NCBI GenBank assembly: GCA_034670405.1
Contig: JAXDDX010000044.1
Coordinates: 781,001 to 845,000, forward strand
From: Hoplostethus atlanticus
Taxonomy: Eukaryota > Chordata > Actinopteri > Trachichthyiformes > Trachichthyidae
Direction of reading: 5' to 3'
DNA: 64,000 bases
Each line of letters opens with the position of its first letter. Position 1 is the first letter of the stretch. Below, piece after piece: positions 37,307 through 49,700 of this stretch. The translations under genes and the position numbers were made by a program. The notes beneath the pieces are model-generated. The model was not told the DNA's origin, did no database searches, and was given only the letters and a program-made list of their open reading frames with translations.

Positions 37307-37420
37307 GGTAAGTAACACTCTCGGTGTCCTCATAGAATAGCATTATAATCTCTAACACCTGTAGCTGTGATACATCTCACTCTGATACCTATTTCTGATG
37401 CACTTCATGTTTCTCTGCAG
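37307..37420 (+). other. c10orf90: Candidate 5'-UTR intron of C10orf90
   Basis: A strong donor (CCCG|GTAAGTAA, intron from 37308) and a good acceptor (TTTCTCTGCAG, ending 37420) bracket a 113-nt intron just upstream of the C10orf90 start exon. Translating across the join meets stops, so both flanks would be non-coding leader. This is a splice-site inference only. Confidence 0.4.
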
Positions 37421-37606
37421 GTTGTTAATAGTCCTGAACTGCACCATTCTTGTAGCCACTTGTATTGCTTGCAGTGCATTTCTGGCATGCCTCATGGTAA
37501 CGAGGCGAGTTGAGCCAAGGGATTCTCATTAATACCGCCACTGTAAAGGGCCTTTATCGTGGGCTGAAACCTGAGAGCTGTCTGTGGTTACCTGAGCACC
37601 AGAGGG

Positions 37607-38206
37607 ATGACTCTCCGAGGGCCAGCTGCCCACCTACGAAGGGCTCCACACTGGAGGAGATCAGGGGATGACTCCTACTGGGAGAGACTAGTATCAGAGG
37701 CGGCGGAGGTTGTGCCCCGTGTCTCTCGCACCTCTCGCGTCCCTCGGCCCCAGAGCGCCATTGAAGGAGGCCAGATGGACGGCTGGCTGCAGCAGCTGGA
37801 GAGAATACAGAGCGGCCATCTCAGAGCCCCAGTCCACGGTGGTCAGGTGCCACCTTTCAATGATCGGACAGCGTCTGTGCCAGCACTCAACAAAGAACCG
37901 ACTGGACCTGCACTGAGACAACGGGGGATTCCTTCCTTCTACAGCAGGGATTTCTCTTCAAGTGGGAGCCCCAGCTTGTGTGAGAGTTCACTGGGGAGCC
38001 AGGAATCCCTCCATGTTGGGCTCTCCACTGCCCCAGAGTGCAAGCGGGGTTGGGAGAGAGCTCATATCATGCAGGCCCCGGGGAAGGAGCAGGCTAAACT
38101 CAGCTCCCTTGCTCCAGTCAAGATGGGCTGGTTGCCAATCCAAAGGAAAGTGATAATGACTGATGCTCAAAGGCAAAACCAGTACTTGGACCACTCTGCT
38201 AGTCAG
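37607..38206 (+). CDS. c10orf90: C10orf90 coding exon 1
   Basis: 600 nt, 200 residues, opening MTLRGPAAHLRRAPHWRR and ending at AGTCAG|GTAAGA in phase 0. It contains IPSFYSRDFSSSGSPSLCES and MGWLPIQRKVIM, conserved-looking blocks in an otherwise disordered N-terminus. The exon probably begins at 37421 with a 186-nt leader. Confidence 0.88.
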
Positions 38207-40750
38207 GTAAGACACAGAACACCTGGTAGTGGTAAAGCCTCAAGCACATGTTATTTCTCTTGATATTTGTTCACAAACTTCACAGTGACTTTTACATTCA
38301 CACAGGTGTTGAAAGATTGATTGGCTGTATCAATATATATATCCATATATATATTATATATGGGTATATATATAACGATTACATGTAAGACTGTATATAC
38401 AGCCAAATTCATGACTTTGTTTTGGTTGTTTTAGCCCCCTTTACTCTTACCAAAAATGTGTTTTGAGACATTAAGAGAGGTTTTTTCTTAGGATAACCCT
38501 ACAGAACAACGTTTGTGTCTGTTCTTTAGAGTATTAACCTTTAGAAAGGGGCATTTTCAGGTACTGTGGACTGATTTACCTCAGATTTGGCAGTGAAATC
38601 CTCTCAGTCTGTGTGATTATGAATGTACGAGTTCAGAGAGGCACAGAAAGCTCTGAAAGCCTAGGGGTAAAGTGCTGTGTGATGGAGGTGACGGTGCATA
38701 GTGCCAGGCGAGGCAGACAAAAACACCACGGAGAGCCATTAGTAGTCAAGTCTCAGTTACCCAGGGAGAAGGCAGTGCTCTGGCATCCTTTGAAAACAGC
38801 TTACTCTGCAGGAACGCCGTGCTTTCTCAAAAGGTTTACGACTCATTTGGAGCTGTGGCAGCAGAGATTGAGCTCCGTGCCCTCAGAGGACGCAAATCAA
38901 TGTACAGAGCAAATTCAATGGGAGTTTTACCCAGTGAACTGATGAAATGACTTTGAAATTGATAGGTTGCCATGCTGTACCAAAGATTTCACTGCACTGA
39001 TGCACAATGAACATCACTTGGACTACCTGCACTGCTAGATTACAGTTGTGAATTTTAGGGGGTGTGTGGATTTACCCTGTAGGCTTGCAGTAAAAGTTGA
39101 TTTCATTGTGATATTTGTGAGGCGCAAGTCGTTTTGAAATATATCAGATAGCATGCAAAAAAGTGATGCAAAAGTACAGTATTGTTGAAATCCTCTCGTA
39201 TTTCTAACAGGGGTTTCTTTTACAGGTGAAATTGAAAAAACCCATCACCCCAACATTTCAGAAGAATCCAGCCAAAGCCAACGGGTTCAGGCATCTGGGT
39301 CCGTACTGACGTGCAGCTTTTCTAACTTTTATAACAACTTTCATAACAGCGGGGCTTCCTTTGTGTAACAGATGGACATATTAACCATAGATATTAAAAA
39401 TGATACCCATCAATCACACATTACACGATTACATATGTCTGATCGTCGGTATAACAAGCACGACGTACTAAGAGCAAATCAAACACCAAATTTAAGAACT
39501 TAAAGAAACTTTCTTGCACATTTTAGAGCACAACCTGGAACACACAAATCACGTCTAGGTTCAGAGGATATTTAATGCTTGATCAGTGCCACAATACATT
39601 TGGCCTCAGGGTAGCTGCAGGGGCAGGGCTAGCCAGACAGAGAACAAGAGCTCATTTCAGGGCTGACTTGTCACAGTTTACCTGGCCCTAATCAGCTCCC
39701 ACCAGCCATGTTGCCTCTGTCCTCTTTCAAATACTTCACACCGACTGACTGGATGATCACTTTAAACAACCCCCAAAAAGCAAAAGTCAATTCCAGGTAG
39801 AATTGGCCCTGGCTGTTGTACCATGGTAGCCTGGGAGGATTGCAAGTGAAGGAAATAAGTACCATTAGGGTTGGAAAAACTGACAAAAAGTGATAGAGGG
39901 AAGGAGAGAAGTGAAAGGCAGAAAGATAAGGGGAGATGCAGACTGATTGAAGAAGGAGGCCTTTTAATCTTTAAACATGGCAGCCCTACACTCTCTGGGC
40001 TTGATCTGAGGCTTGATCTTCCAACCTTTTCCTTGTTTATACATAGATTATCCTGGCAAAGCTCGGGCTGCTCGCAGAAATCAAAGCAATCCAGAAATCC
40101 ACGGCAGCAAGAGACTTTGATAGACCGGGTAGAGGCATTTTAAGGGCCTCAAACCTTAGCAGGCATCATATAGTCCTTTATTTATTTAAAAGCTACATGC
40201 ACGTGTTATCTTGTGATGCTGTAAAAAATTGTATTGTAAAAGTTTATATAATATTGTATATTATACACAACTGAGTCATACATGAGCAGAATCCTAATGA
40301 TTACATTTCAACTAGCAGGTATGTGAAACAATCTTTGTGGAGAAAACAACTTGTGAATTTGGATTTGACAGATACAACGTTCCAGCGATGCTCTAGCCCA
40401 ATAGATCAATAATAAATCACCTGCTAGTCAATCACATGGACATGGATATTCTGCAATTACATGTATACAAATTGGCCACGGGTGAAAGAGGTTGCAGCCT
40501 ATCCATGAAAACTAAACTAACAAATGTATATGAGAAAATCTACAGGCAGATGCACAGACATGCACGTCTGAATGTGGTGAATTGTAAATGCATCAGACAG
40601 CCACAGTGCTTAGTGAAAATAACTCATGACCATCCATTGGTAACCATTGTGTGACCTGACTGATGACAACATTGTTCAATAGATTGAGGCACATTGAGAC
40701 AGCATTACAGAGTGACACAGAAACCAAGTAAAGCTATTGGAAATTTCCAA

Positions 40751-40785
<35 letters not shown>

Positions 40786-43700
40786 TCCTTTCTGGTCTCT
40801 TTGGAGTCACTTACTGTCCTCTCCCCCCATAAAATGCACATTTAACAAACATTTAGTGGCCTGTTGTTAATGAGCAAATGATAATGACAATGGATATTGC
40901 GCTCCGAGGGACTGCTTGTTTGGACAGGCTCGACAGTTTCCTTTCTGTTCACACTTAGCACTTCGATAAAGTTGAGTAGGATGAGGAATAAATTGGGTGG
41001 GTGGGGACGTGGGAAGGCCTTCGCCATATGGCCCGCTCCTCCCGTTCTCCTGTGGGATGCTGAAGTCAGCTGTTGACTCAGAAAGTATCTGTTATCTGAG
41101 CTCAGGCTTGACATGCAGGAGCGACACTAATGGGGGGGAAAGGGGGAAGCACGTTCACAGGGCCCCAAGCCGGTGGGACCAGAAAAAGACACGATCAGAC
41201 ACCAGAGAGCCCACAATCTCTAGCGGCACCTCCGATGACATACAAAACTTTATTTTTCAGCCCTCATCACATATTTTACCACATGTCATGTCATGAAAAT
41301 GCCAGGGATTATTTTCAACAATATTCAAGGGGCTATCCCAAAGTGAGAGTCCGTCGCCATGGTAACAGCAGCAGGTGGAAATGCAGCCAGGCAGGCAGCC
41401 AAGGTAGCAAAGAGAGTATCAGTCAGGGCTGAGAGGCAGACCAGTCATGTTGCGATGTCTCCTGAAGAAGTAGCTCCGGGTGCTGCTACACTCTCTCCAC
41501 TACACCAACATTACTTATTGACAATGTCAACACTGCCACACAGGCGGAGGAATGCCAGCCCTGTGTGTGTGTGTGCGTGTTGTGATGAACATGAAAGTGA
41601 ATCATTTGTTTTGCCTTGATACATAGACGGAGAGGTGGAAAAAAGTCACACCAGTCCCAGTGCTTTGGGTGTGAGGACATGGCAGGCACCTGATCAAGGC
41701 TCGCCCACTGTTGAACAGGTAACCGATAACACGTCGGGTATGATTGTTTTTTTGACATTTCTAAATGAATGTAGGAGGAACCAGGAAGTAATAATGCAAT
41801 AATATGGTGGAATCAGTTCAAGATCATAAAATATGGCACTTGGAAATTTTGATTCAGATCGAATGTCAGCATTTTTTATTGTCTACCTTTAAGACATCAT
41901 GTACATTTACACTACCGTTCTTCACGCTCCATTTCCCCATTTGCTCTGTGTATGTATGGGTGTGCCTGTCTGTGTCTTTGGGAGACTGAAATGACTTAAG
42001 TCATTTCATCTTTGTGTGTTATGCTTGTATTATACTGCCGGATGCCTAGGCCAGTCTCTCCAAATTACCTCTGTGTAAACATGATAAATCCAGTATGTTA
42101 ATATTTGCTTGGTGGAACACTGCCACATTAACGGCCTGTTTACACCAAGGACAGACCAGGTTTGTGTGCCGTATCATAACCCTGCTGGTGATTACAACAG
42201 GGACATATCAGCGTTTCCCCATGCTCAATAAACTCCATCAGAACCGTCTGATAACTCCAGCCTATGGACCACAATCCTTTGCCTCTCTGTTTCTGTGGAG
42301 AATAGTGTCTCATTGATATTCTGCGGGGGATAAGTCACGCTGTGTGCTGGCTTTGCCTGCTGCTGCTGTTTCCATTGCTACTGGGGCATTTACTGTGTCA
42401 AGCATGGAGAGAGTCATCTGACTGAAAAACAAACAGCAAGGCCCTGAAGGAAGACAACTCCGCTGACCCGTTGTTGAAAAGTTGTATTAGAGACGTATCA
42501 TCTTGTCAATAGCTCACATTAAATGAGTTTATTCTACAGTTTTCTGTATTTATCAACCACTTAAAAAACAGTGCCAGGAATTAGCAAGATGAATGTGCAG
42601 CATCTGTTTTATCACTTTGATTAATGGCAAAACATTTGCCGACAGACGTTGAGAATCACAGCGGGAGAGATTGCCCGTGCACGATTAAGGATATTTATCT
42701 ATCTTTTCTCTATGCATTTAGGTACCAGAAAAGCTGAGCCCTGCTCCTAAGGAAGGGGACCGACCTTTAAGCTGGCAGAGCCTGAGGAGAGGTTGGAGTA
42801 TCAACAGGGTGTCACCTCTCTCTGGAGGGAGTCAGTCCAAAGACTTCCCCGCAAGGACGAGCTCAGACGCCAACAGAAAGACCCCTCTGGTGAAAACAAC
42901 CAGTGTAGATCCCTACAAGCATCCAACCAGTGTTGAGACATACACTTCATACACTCCACTGCAAAGGACAAACAGTGTAGAGACATACAAGTTGCATACT
43001 CCTCTGCAAAAGACAAGCAGCGTTCAGCCTGTAAGGTCAACGGCCCCCCTCTCACAGCCCTCACACATAGAGACCAGCTCTGCCGTGACCACGCTTATCC
43101 CCCAGAACAAAGCTGGCTTCTCCTCCATCACCATCTCCTCCAGGAAGGTGAGCAGATCAGCCAGTCTACCTGTCCACGACATCCCCACCTCCAGCCACTC
43201 TGACCAGGCCAGGGCTTCCCCCTCGCTGCCCCAGGCCCACCGTTCCATGGACCCAAAGCACAAGCTGGTCACCCTGCAGAGGAAAGCCACCATAGTCAAG
43301 GTGACAGAGCACAGGATGACGTCCGGCCCTTCAGAGAGCCCGCCGTGCAATCCGCCTAGCAACCATGCCTCTGACACGGTGGTCCACAGGAGAAAGGCCA
43401 CCATTATCAAAGTAACGGAGCACAGGGAGAGCTACAGCCCGGCTAAGGCAGGCTCCAGGACCAGGCACCCGGAGTACAGACACAGCTACACAGAGGGAGT
43501 GTGGAGGGAAAACAGCACGTGGCAACAGGAAGCCCTGGATCCATCAGAATATAGTGCCACGCCCTCATATCGCCGTCTGGGTTCACCGGAGAGGACAAAC
43601 TACGCCCCGACACCAAACACATCCACTTCAGTTGTACTTAAAGATCCAGAGGAGAGTGGAAGAGCGCTGCACAGGTCTATGGTGAGTCTTTTTGTGAGCA

Positions 43701-46700
43701 ACCCTCCTGCTATAGCGGCTCCCCCTCCCGCTGATCTTTCTGCCAAGGCCGATGGAAGGAGATCGGACAGGCGGCGCAGACCGCTGAGCTGCTACGGCAA
43801 TGTGTTTGGACACACTGAGCTAGCAGAGGAGACTGTGACACAACCTACCCCGACCAGGAAATGGAGCTTCGGGCTTCCCCGGGAGACCGACGTGAACCCT
43901 GTGAACCCTGACAGTAGTTTCATCAACCCTAGGACAGCGCTGAAAGAAGCAGGTCAGCCAGTGGATGAGTCCCTTAAGCCAAATGGAGACGGGAAAGAAA
44001 GATTTCCACGGCCGCAGGATGCAACGAGGAGACCATCCCCTTCTCTTACTCTCATCCAGGCCCCAGGTACAGTCGGCTTGTCTGCCCCACTATATGACAG
44101 TCCGCATGTAGTCTGCACACGCTTTTGCCTCTGATCTTCATGTTCAAAGGAGGGAAATGTCTAAACACACAGTTCCTTTGCACTGTCTACGTGTTTGTGT
44201 GTACCTGTGTATATGCACGTGTTATTCCCCTGCAGTTATCAAACACAGTCTAGCATTCTGGCGCTGAACTCTCAGGTTTTGATGCTGCCTCTCGCTCTTT
44301 GATGTATTATTGATAGGCAATATTGTACTGTATCCTTTATCTGCTGTCGTACGTACAAGTATATGACACACGCCACATATCAGCATCGGCAGCTCTCTGT
44401 CAAATAACATCACCTAGAAGCAAGAGGCTCCCATCACCACCCACACAGGCTCTCTCACTTTCACCTTCTTTCATTTTCCCACGCATCCTTTTGCATAGCT
44501 ACATAATCTATTCCTAGCCCCCCGTTCACAGGCAGGGAGGAAGAGGAACCACGAGCTGCTGAACATGGTGAAAATAAACTACGTAGTGCTTCGGTAGAAC
44601 CCATCTGGGCTTCCATACCCTGCAATACAGCTATTATACAGTATGCTGTGTGTGTGTGTGTGTGTGTTTACACATTTTTTAATTATGGAAAATCCTTGCT
44701 ACAGTCAATACAAGCTGGTGTTTAAGACTGCTGAATATCCATGCACGGGGGAGATAGTTTTCTGCTGAGCGCGAGCGTTCCTTCATTCATGATGTCACGC
44801 CTGTGTGTGAAATTATTAATTACTCTTTAATCACATTCATTAAGAGTGTCATCAATTAATTAATAAGGCCCGAGGCCACATCATTTAAAAGTCAACGTTC
44901 AAATTCAAAGTCTACCTCCATGAAATGATCCTGCCTGTGGTCATGGTATCCCAATCACAACCATTACCACCATGTTAGTGATAAGTTAGTTACAGCAAAA
45001 AGCCCTCGTCTGTTTCAGATCCCCGCTCACAGCAGTCTCCCGAGGAAATCCTTGCCCTCAATGCAGCTGCAATCATAGCCAATATCAAACTCCAAAGACG
45101 ACTGAGTACGGAAAAAACACCAAATGGCACATCTGAAAAGGAGTCCGTGGCGTCACCCCAGGGAAATCTCGGTATTATTACTTCTCTCTTTCCTCATAAG
45201 TAATCATTATCTCTCGCCTTATAAAATATTGATCTTTCCTCTAATTAAGTGAAAATATTGCAAGCTCAACATTCAAACATCGCAACTTTGTTTTTAGAGC
45301 TACAGCTGTGATTGAATCAACATTGATGAAGTGAAATACTGCACCTATTTGATTCATACGTAGAAGTAATGTGTCATGGCAGGCCCGCGGGGGCTATTGA
45401 GATATCGCACATTTGCACTCGACCAAGTGAAGTGTGTAAATGAAAGGCAAACTTGATTTTCTCTGTCTTTGCAGTGAGAGGCGAAAAGCCACATTCCGGG
45501 ACAAACACCGCGCGCCGCAACCTGCGTCATGCTGAGTGTGTTCCGCCGAGCGTTGACTCTCAAAGATCAGCTAAAACTATCTCGCTCCAGGTAAGTTCAG
45601 AGAGAGGCGGTGAAACTTTTCCGACGAAAGACTCCCAACTGGGAACATGTAAGCTCTCATAATATTCCAGGCAAGAATTTCATGCTGTGATAGTCAGTGC
45701 TTATCCTGTTTTTGCACGCGACAATGTCAAAGAGAGGCAATGACACAGTCAAGAGAGATACACATGCTGGCCTTGAGCTTGCTGGGAGATTCCTGGGAAC
45801 TGTAGTTCTCCACGGGATTCCCCCCCGGGCTGTGCTTTTGGGGGTCTTAAGTCACTGGGTAGATGTTTCTGGTTTTGGCAGGAAGCACTGCAGAAGTCCA
45901 GACCAGACTTCATCAGTCGTTCCCAGGACAGAGTCAGAGAGTTGGAGCGAAGGGCACAGGAAAGGAGGGAGCTAGCCGATTCTGCAGACCCACAGTCAGA
46001 TGCTACACTGAGGCAGAAGAGAGGCCAAAGCTCCCGGTTCACCTCCCTGAGTGGTACTGTACCAGCAGCTCTCCTCACCCCTCTCACCCACTGTGCCACC
46101 CATTGTCCCTGTGCAGCCGCAGTGGCTGTGTGCCACACACACACAATCACACACACATACAGAGAGGCAGAGAGAAAAGAGAGAGCGAGGAGAGTATAGG
46201 GTTCAGCCGATATGGGTTTTTTAAGGTTGATACAGATAGCTGATATTGTGCTGTGTCATTGTGCGTTATTCAATATCTTTTAAAGTAATAATATGTGACA
46301 TTTTCGTGCCAATAAATTTCCATTTTTCTACTCTATTGCCAATTGATATAACAAAATACTAATTCTGGGTATATATTACTATATTACTACCTTTTAAATG
46401 AAGAATTAATTTGGAGAAATGTTTAATTGTAAAATTGAATTGAGAAATAAAACTTGCAAAGAAAATAAGATTTCATGGCAGGTTTTAGAGACTGTTTTTA
46501 TGTAGCTGCGTTCAGGGAGGACTCTCCATCAACCGGCAGTGGACATCATGACAGGCTGATATCTGATATTTAATAAAAGGTCAATGTCGGCCTGATACAG
46601 TTGCAAAAGAAGGTTTATGAACCCTTTTGAGTTACCTGCACTCCTTCATAAACATGGTCTGATCTTCATCTGAGTCATAACAATAGATAAACACAATGTG

Positions 46701-49700
46701 ATTTAACAAAGCTGGAAAGAGTATGTGAACCTCTAGGATCATGACTTCTATGAAAGGGGGTTATTGATGTCAGGTGATCCAATCAGTGACATGACATTCA
46801 GGTGTGTGTTAGAGGTGTCCTGTCATATAAAACCCCCACAAAGTTTGGTTACCAACAGAGTCTGTTCTCCAAATGAAGAGATCTGTTGAAGTGGAATATG
46901 CGCCGGTCACAAGAAATTTGAGAGGACCTCCGGAGAAGAGTTGTTGAGGCTCATTAGGCTGGAAAGCATTTCCAAAGTCTTCAACATATTCATTGAGGGA
47001 ACAATGATTTCCAAATTGTATCAGGAAGTTCTCCAGGAGAATATCAGGGTAACGGTCTGTGATCTGAAGCTTAACAGAGGTTAAGTCAGAGTGCTGACCT
47101 TAACCCTATTGAAATGTTGTGACATGACCTGAAGCAAGTCGGCCATGCAAGACAAGACCTAAAAATATCCATGAACTGAAACAGTTCTGTCAGGAGGAAC
47201 GGTCCAAAATACCTCCTAACCGTTGTGCAGGTCTGATCAGCATCCACAGGAAACATGTGGTTGAGGTTATTGCTGCTAAAGGTTCCACCAGTTACTAAAT
47301 CTCACGGTTCCCATACTTTTTCCAATCCAAGCTGTTAACGTTTGAACAATATGTTCAATAAAGACGTGTTAAAGTACATGTTTTGTGTGTTATCTGTTAA
47401 ATCACATTGTGTTTATCTATTGTTGTGATCAGACTGGATTTTAGGAGCCATTTCTACAGGAATGCAGGTAATTCAAAAGGGTTCACAAACTTTTTCTTGC
47501 AACTGTTATATCACCCAACCCACACATCGGTCCAACCCTAGAGGAACGAAAGAGACAAACAGAGAGAGAGAATGACTTTGGCACACCGTGTTGGCTGTGG
47601 ATAAATACAGCAGAAGACAAAGGAACTGAGATATGTAACTACTGTTGGCTTTGTTACAGACTCAGGCAACTACTTCTCTATGGAATAACATGATACTTTC
47701 AGAATACTTGCCAGAAGATTGCTGGTGTAGGAATTTGGCAGAAATATGTGACCTTAATGTTATTAAGCTCTCTGCGCAGTGCTCTTTCTGATGAGATTTC
47801 CTCTCACAGTGTCAGGCTTCATAGTAAATAAAAAGGAATTTGCAGGTTTGTCACACAGCTCTCTCTGCCCTCTGCTGGCCACGACTGACACACACACCAG
47901 TAGGCAGGCGACAACTTGATCAGTTCAGTCTGCACAAAAAATGCCATTGATGTTCTCAAAAGAGCTCAAAGGGACACGTTTTAGCACAACCACAGCCATT
48001 CTTCATGTGTATAAAGTAAAATAAAAGAGTGGGAAATGCTCCCATCGTTCTTACATGGTAGCAATAGAGACAAATACTTGATCAATGACTTGAGAAGTGA
48101 TTAGAGCACTGGAACTGATTTCCTGATCAAACAAAATATCCTGTCTGTTCTTCCTGAGCAGCAGAAAATGCCGGAGGTTGCAGCGTGGGGTTTTTTTGAT
48201 AAGCAGGAAGCTGTCAGTCATTCCAAGCGCCAGGAAAAAAAGCCAGAGTGATTCACTGCCATGCCTTTGAGCCTTCAACTCAATCAGCATTGTGTGTGTC
48301 CGTGTGTGTGTGTGTGTGTGTGTGTCCATGTGTGTGTGTGTGTCCATGCTCGTGTTTCCAGATAACCTTTTCAGACCCAGAGATAGAGCCATTACTGGGA
48401 AAGAGATGCAGCTCAGATCCAAGCGGTGAGTTCCGTCTCAATCTCCGCCCTGGCTCGCTGTCAAGACGCCGTATTCACACTTATCACCTCGTATCTCTTT
48501 CAAAGTGTGAAGACAAGGCCCCGCATCACTGACACCTCCATCCAAAATATGCTGCTCGTCTCACCCTCCCAGTCCTGTTGCTCTAATTATGTGTTTTTCT
48601 TTTTCCCCGTGCCTCACTTGTTTATCTTCCCTCCTGGCAGATCCTCTCACTGATTAGGCAGACCTGTGTTAGACTGTTGTGTTAGACTGTGGTTGCATCC
48701 AAGGATACTGTGTTTCAAGCCAGTGATCCATAGCTGAATGGCCAGATGCCTCTATCCTCTTGCCCGTGTTTCTTGTTTCTGCCAGAATGGTATTTAGCAT
48801 GGACGAGTTTCATTACCAAAATTAGATGTCCAGCAACTGAACTGAAACTGAACTAAAAAATCAATTGCCGTAAATTCTTACAACAATAACCTGTGACTGG
48901 TTATGATTATTGACAGACTGTACAGCACTCTTCCAGAAGTGAAGAGGAAAAAGGAGGAAGAGAAGAAGAGGGAGGTCTGTTTGACCAACAGACAGCGAGT
49001 AGAGCTTTTCAGAAAGGTAACATCTATACGTCCCTCTACCAACTATAAATGAATGTGGAAAATACTTTATACTTTAAGTACATGTATTTTACATTTGAGT
49101 TGTGTTTTATGTTGTATCACAATTTACTTGTGACTGCAAAAATCCTCTCCAGGTCGTGGTGAAAGGTCATGTTTTTGTCATATTTTGTCAACAGTATAGG
49201 CATCATGGTATAACTTCAGTATTGTTATTGAGTACTATCTGTCCCAGCACAAAAATACCGTTCAATACTGCCTGCTGCTGCAATATCATCTTATACTAAA
49301 TATTAATATACTAATACTAAATCATTGGATAGTAAGGGATGACAACGTGCATTACGAGCACATTTCCTCAAGCAGCCAGCCTCAGTTAGCAAGTATGTGC
49401 TTGAGACACTGAGCAGAACATTAATTGTGTGTATGACCCACAGGCAATTGAGCATGTAATAACACACCTTTCTCCTCCAAGCTCTATTAAACCTTGCAAA
49501 GGGTGCAACATTTTGCAGTAATGGCTCACACTAAAGGGCTTTAGTTATATATACTATATAATAATGTTGCTCTCCTCACTGCAGTGGGCTCCAAACGTCC
49601 GAGTCCACTTCCAAGTACTGTTTGTTTTCATCATTTATCAAAAACTAATACATTCTTTTTACTCAGTTGATACTTTTTCTTCAAGAATACATTATTTAAG

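Larger units (their letters stand above)
34845..37420. other. dock1 / C10orf90 head-to-head intergenic region
   Basis: About 2.6 kb between two divergently transcribed genes. It contains the dock1 leader (34845-34980), a CTCF-like site at 36081-36096, a (TC)n run at 37042-37083 and a candidate non-coding first exon of C10orf90 ending at 37307. From 35200 to 35900 I see only AT-rich unique DNA. An open frame at about 36525-36794 is treated separately. Confidence 0.6.
38207..42721 (+). other. c10orf90: C10orf90 intron 1, with the optional exon inside
   Basis: 4.5 kb. Holds an AT-rich TATATA stretch (38328-38375), the optional exon (39226-39309), a (TC)n tract (40754-40781) and a perfect 22-bp palindrome (41987-42008). 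No other gene recognised. Confidence 0.7.
46054..48361 (+). other. c10orf90: C10orf90 intron within the ALMS motif
   Basis: 2.3 kb. Mostly AT-rich DNA carrying a decayed Tc1-like element (46596-47510), a CTCF-like site on the minus strand (47864-47884) and a (GT)n tract (48290-48343) just before the next exon. Confidence 0.8.

Noticed and set aside
41130-41432. 100-codon plus-strand frame in C10orf90 intron 1 as an extra exon
   Set aside because: No acceptor/donor pair keeps the C10orf90 frame, and the peptide is not family-like.
43024-43410. 128-codon antisense frame opposite the central C10orf90 exon
   Set aside because: It is a shadow of the GC-rich coding strand; the sense frame has splice sites, repeats and family context.
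49102-49299. 65-codon frame after the 48917-49016 exon as a read-through C-terminus
   Set aside because: It lies inside direct repeat copy A, while the true continuation KLLDQLLQRGHN at 51455 fits the ALMS motif exactly.
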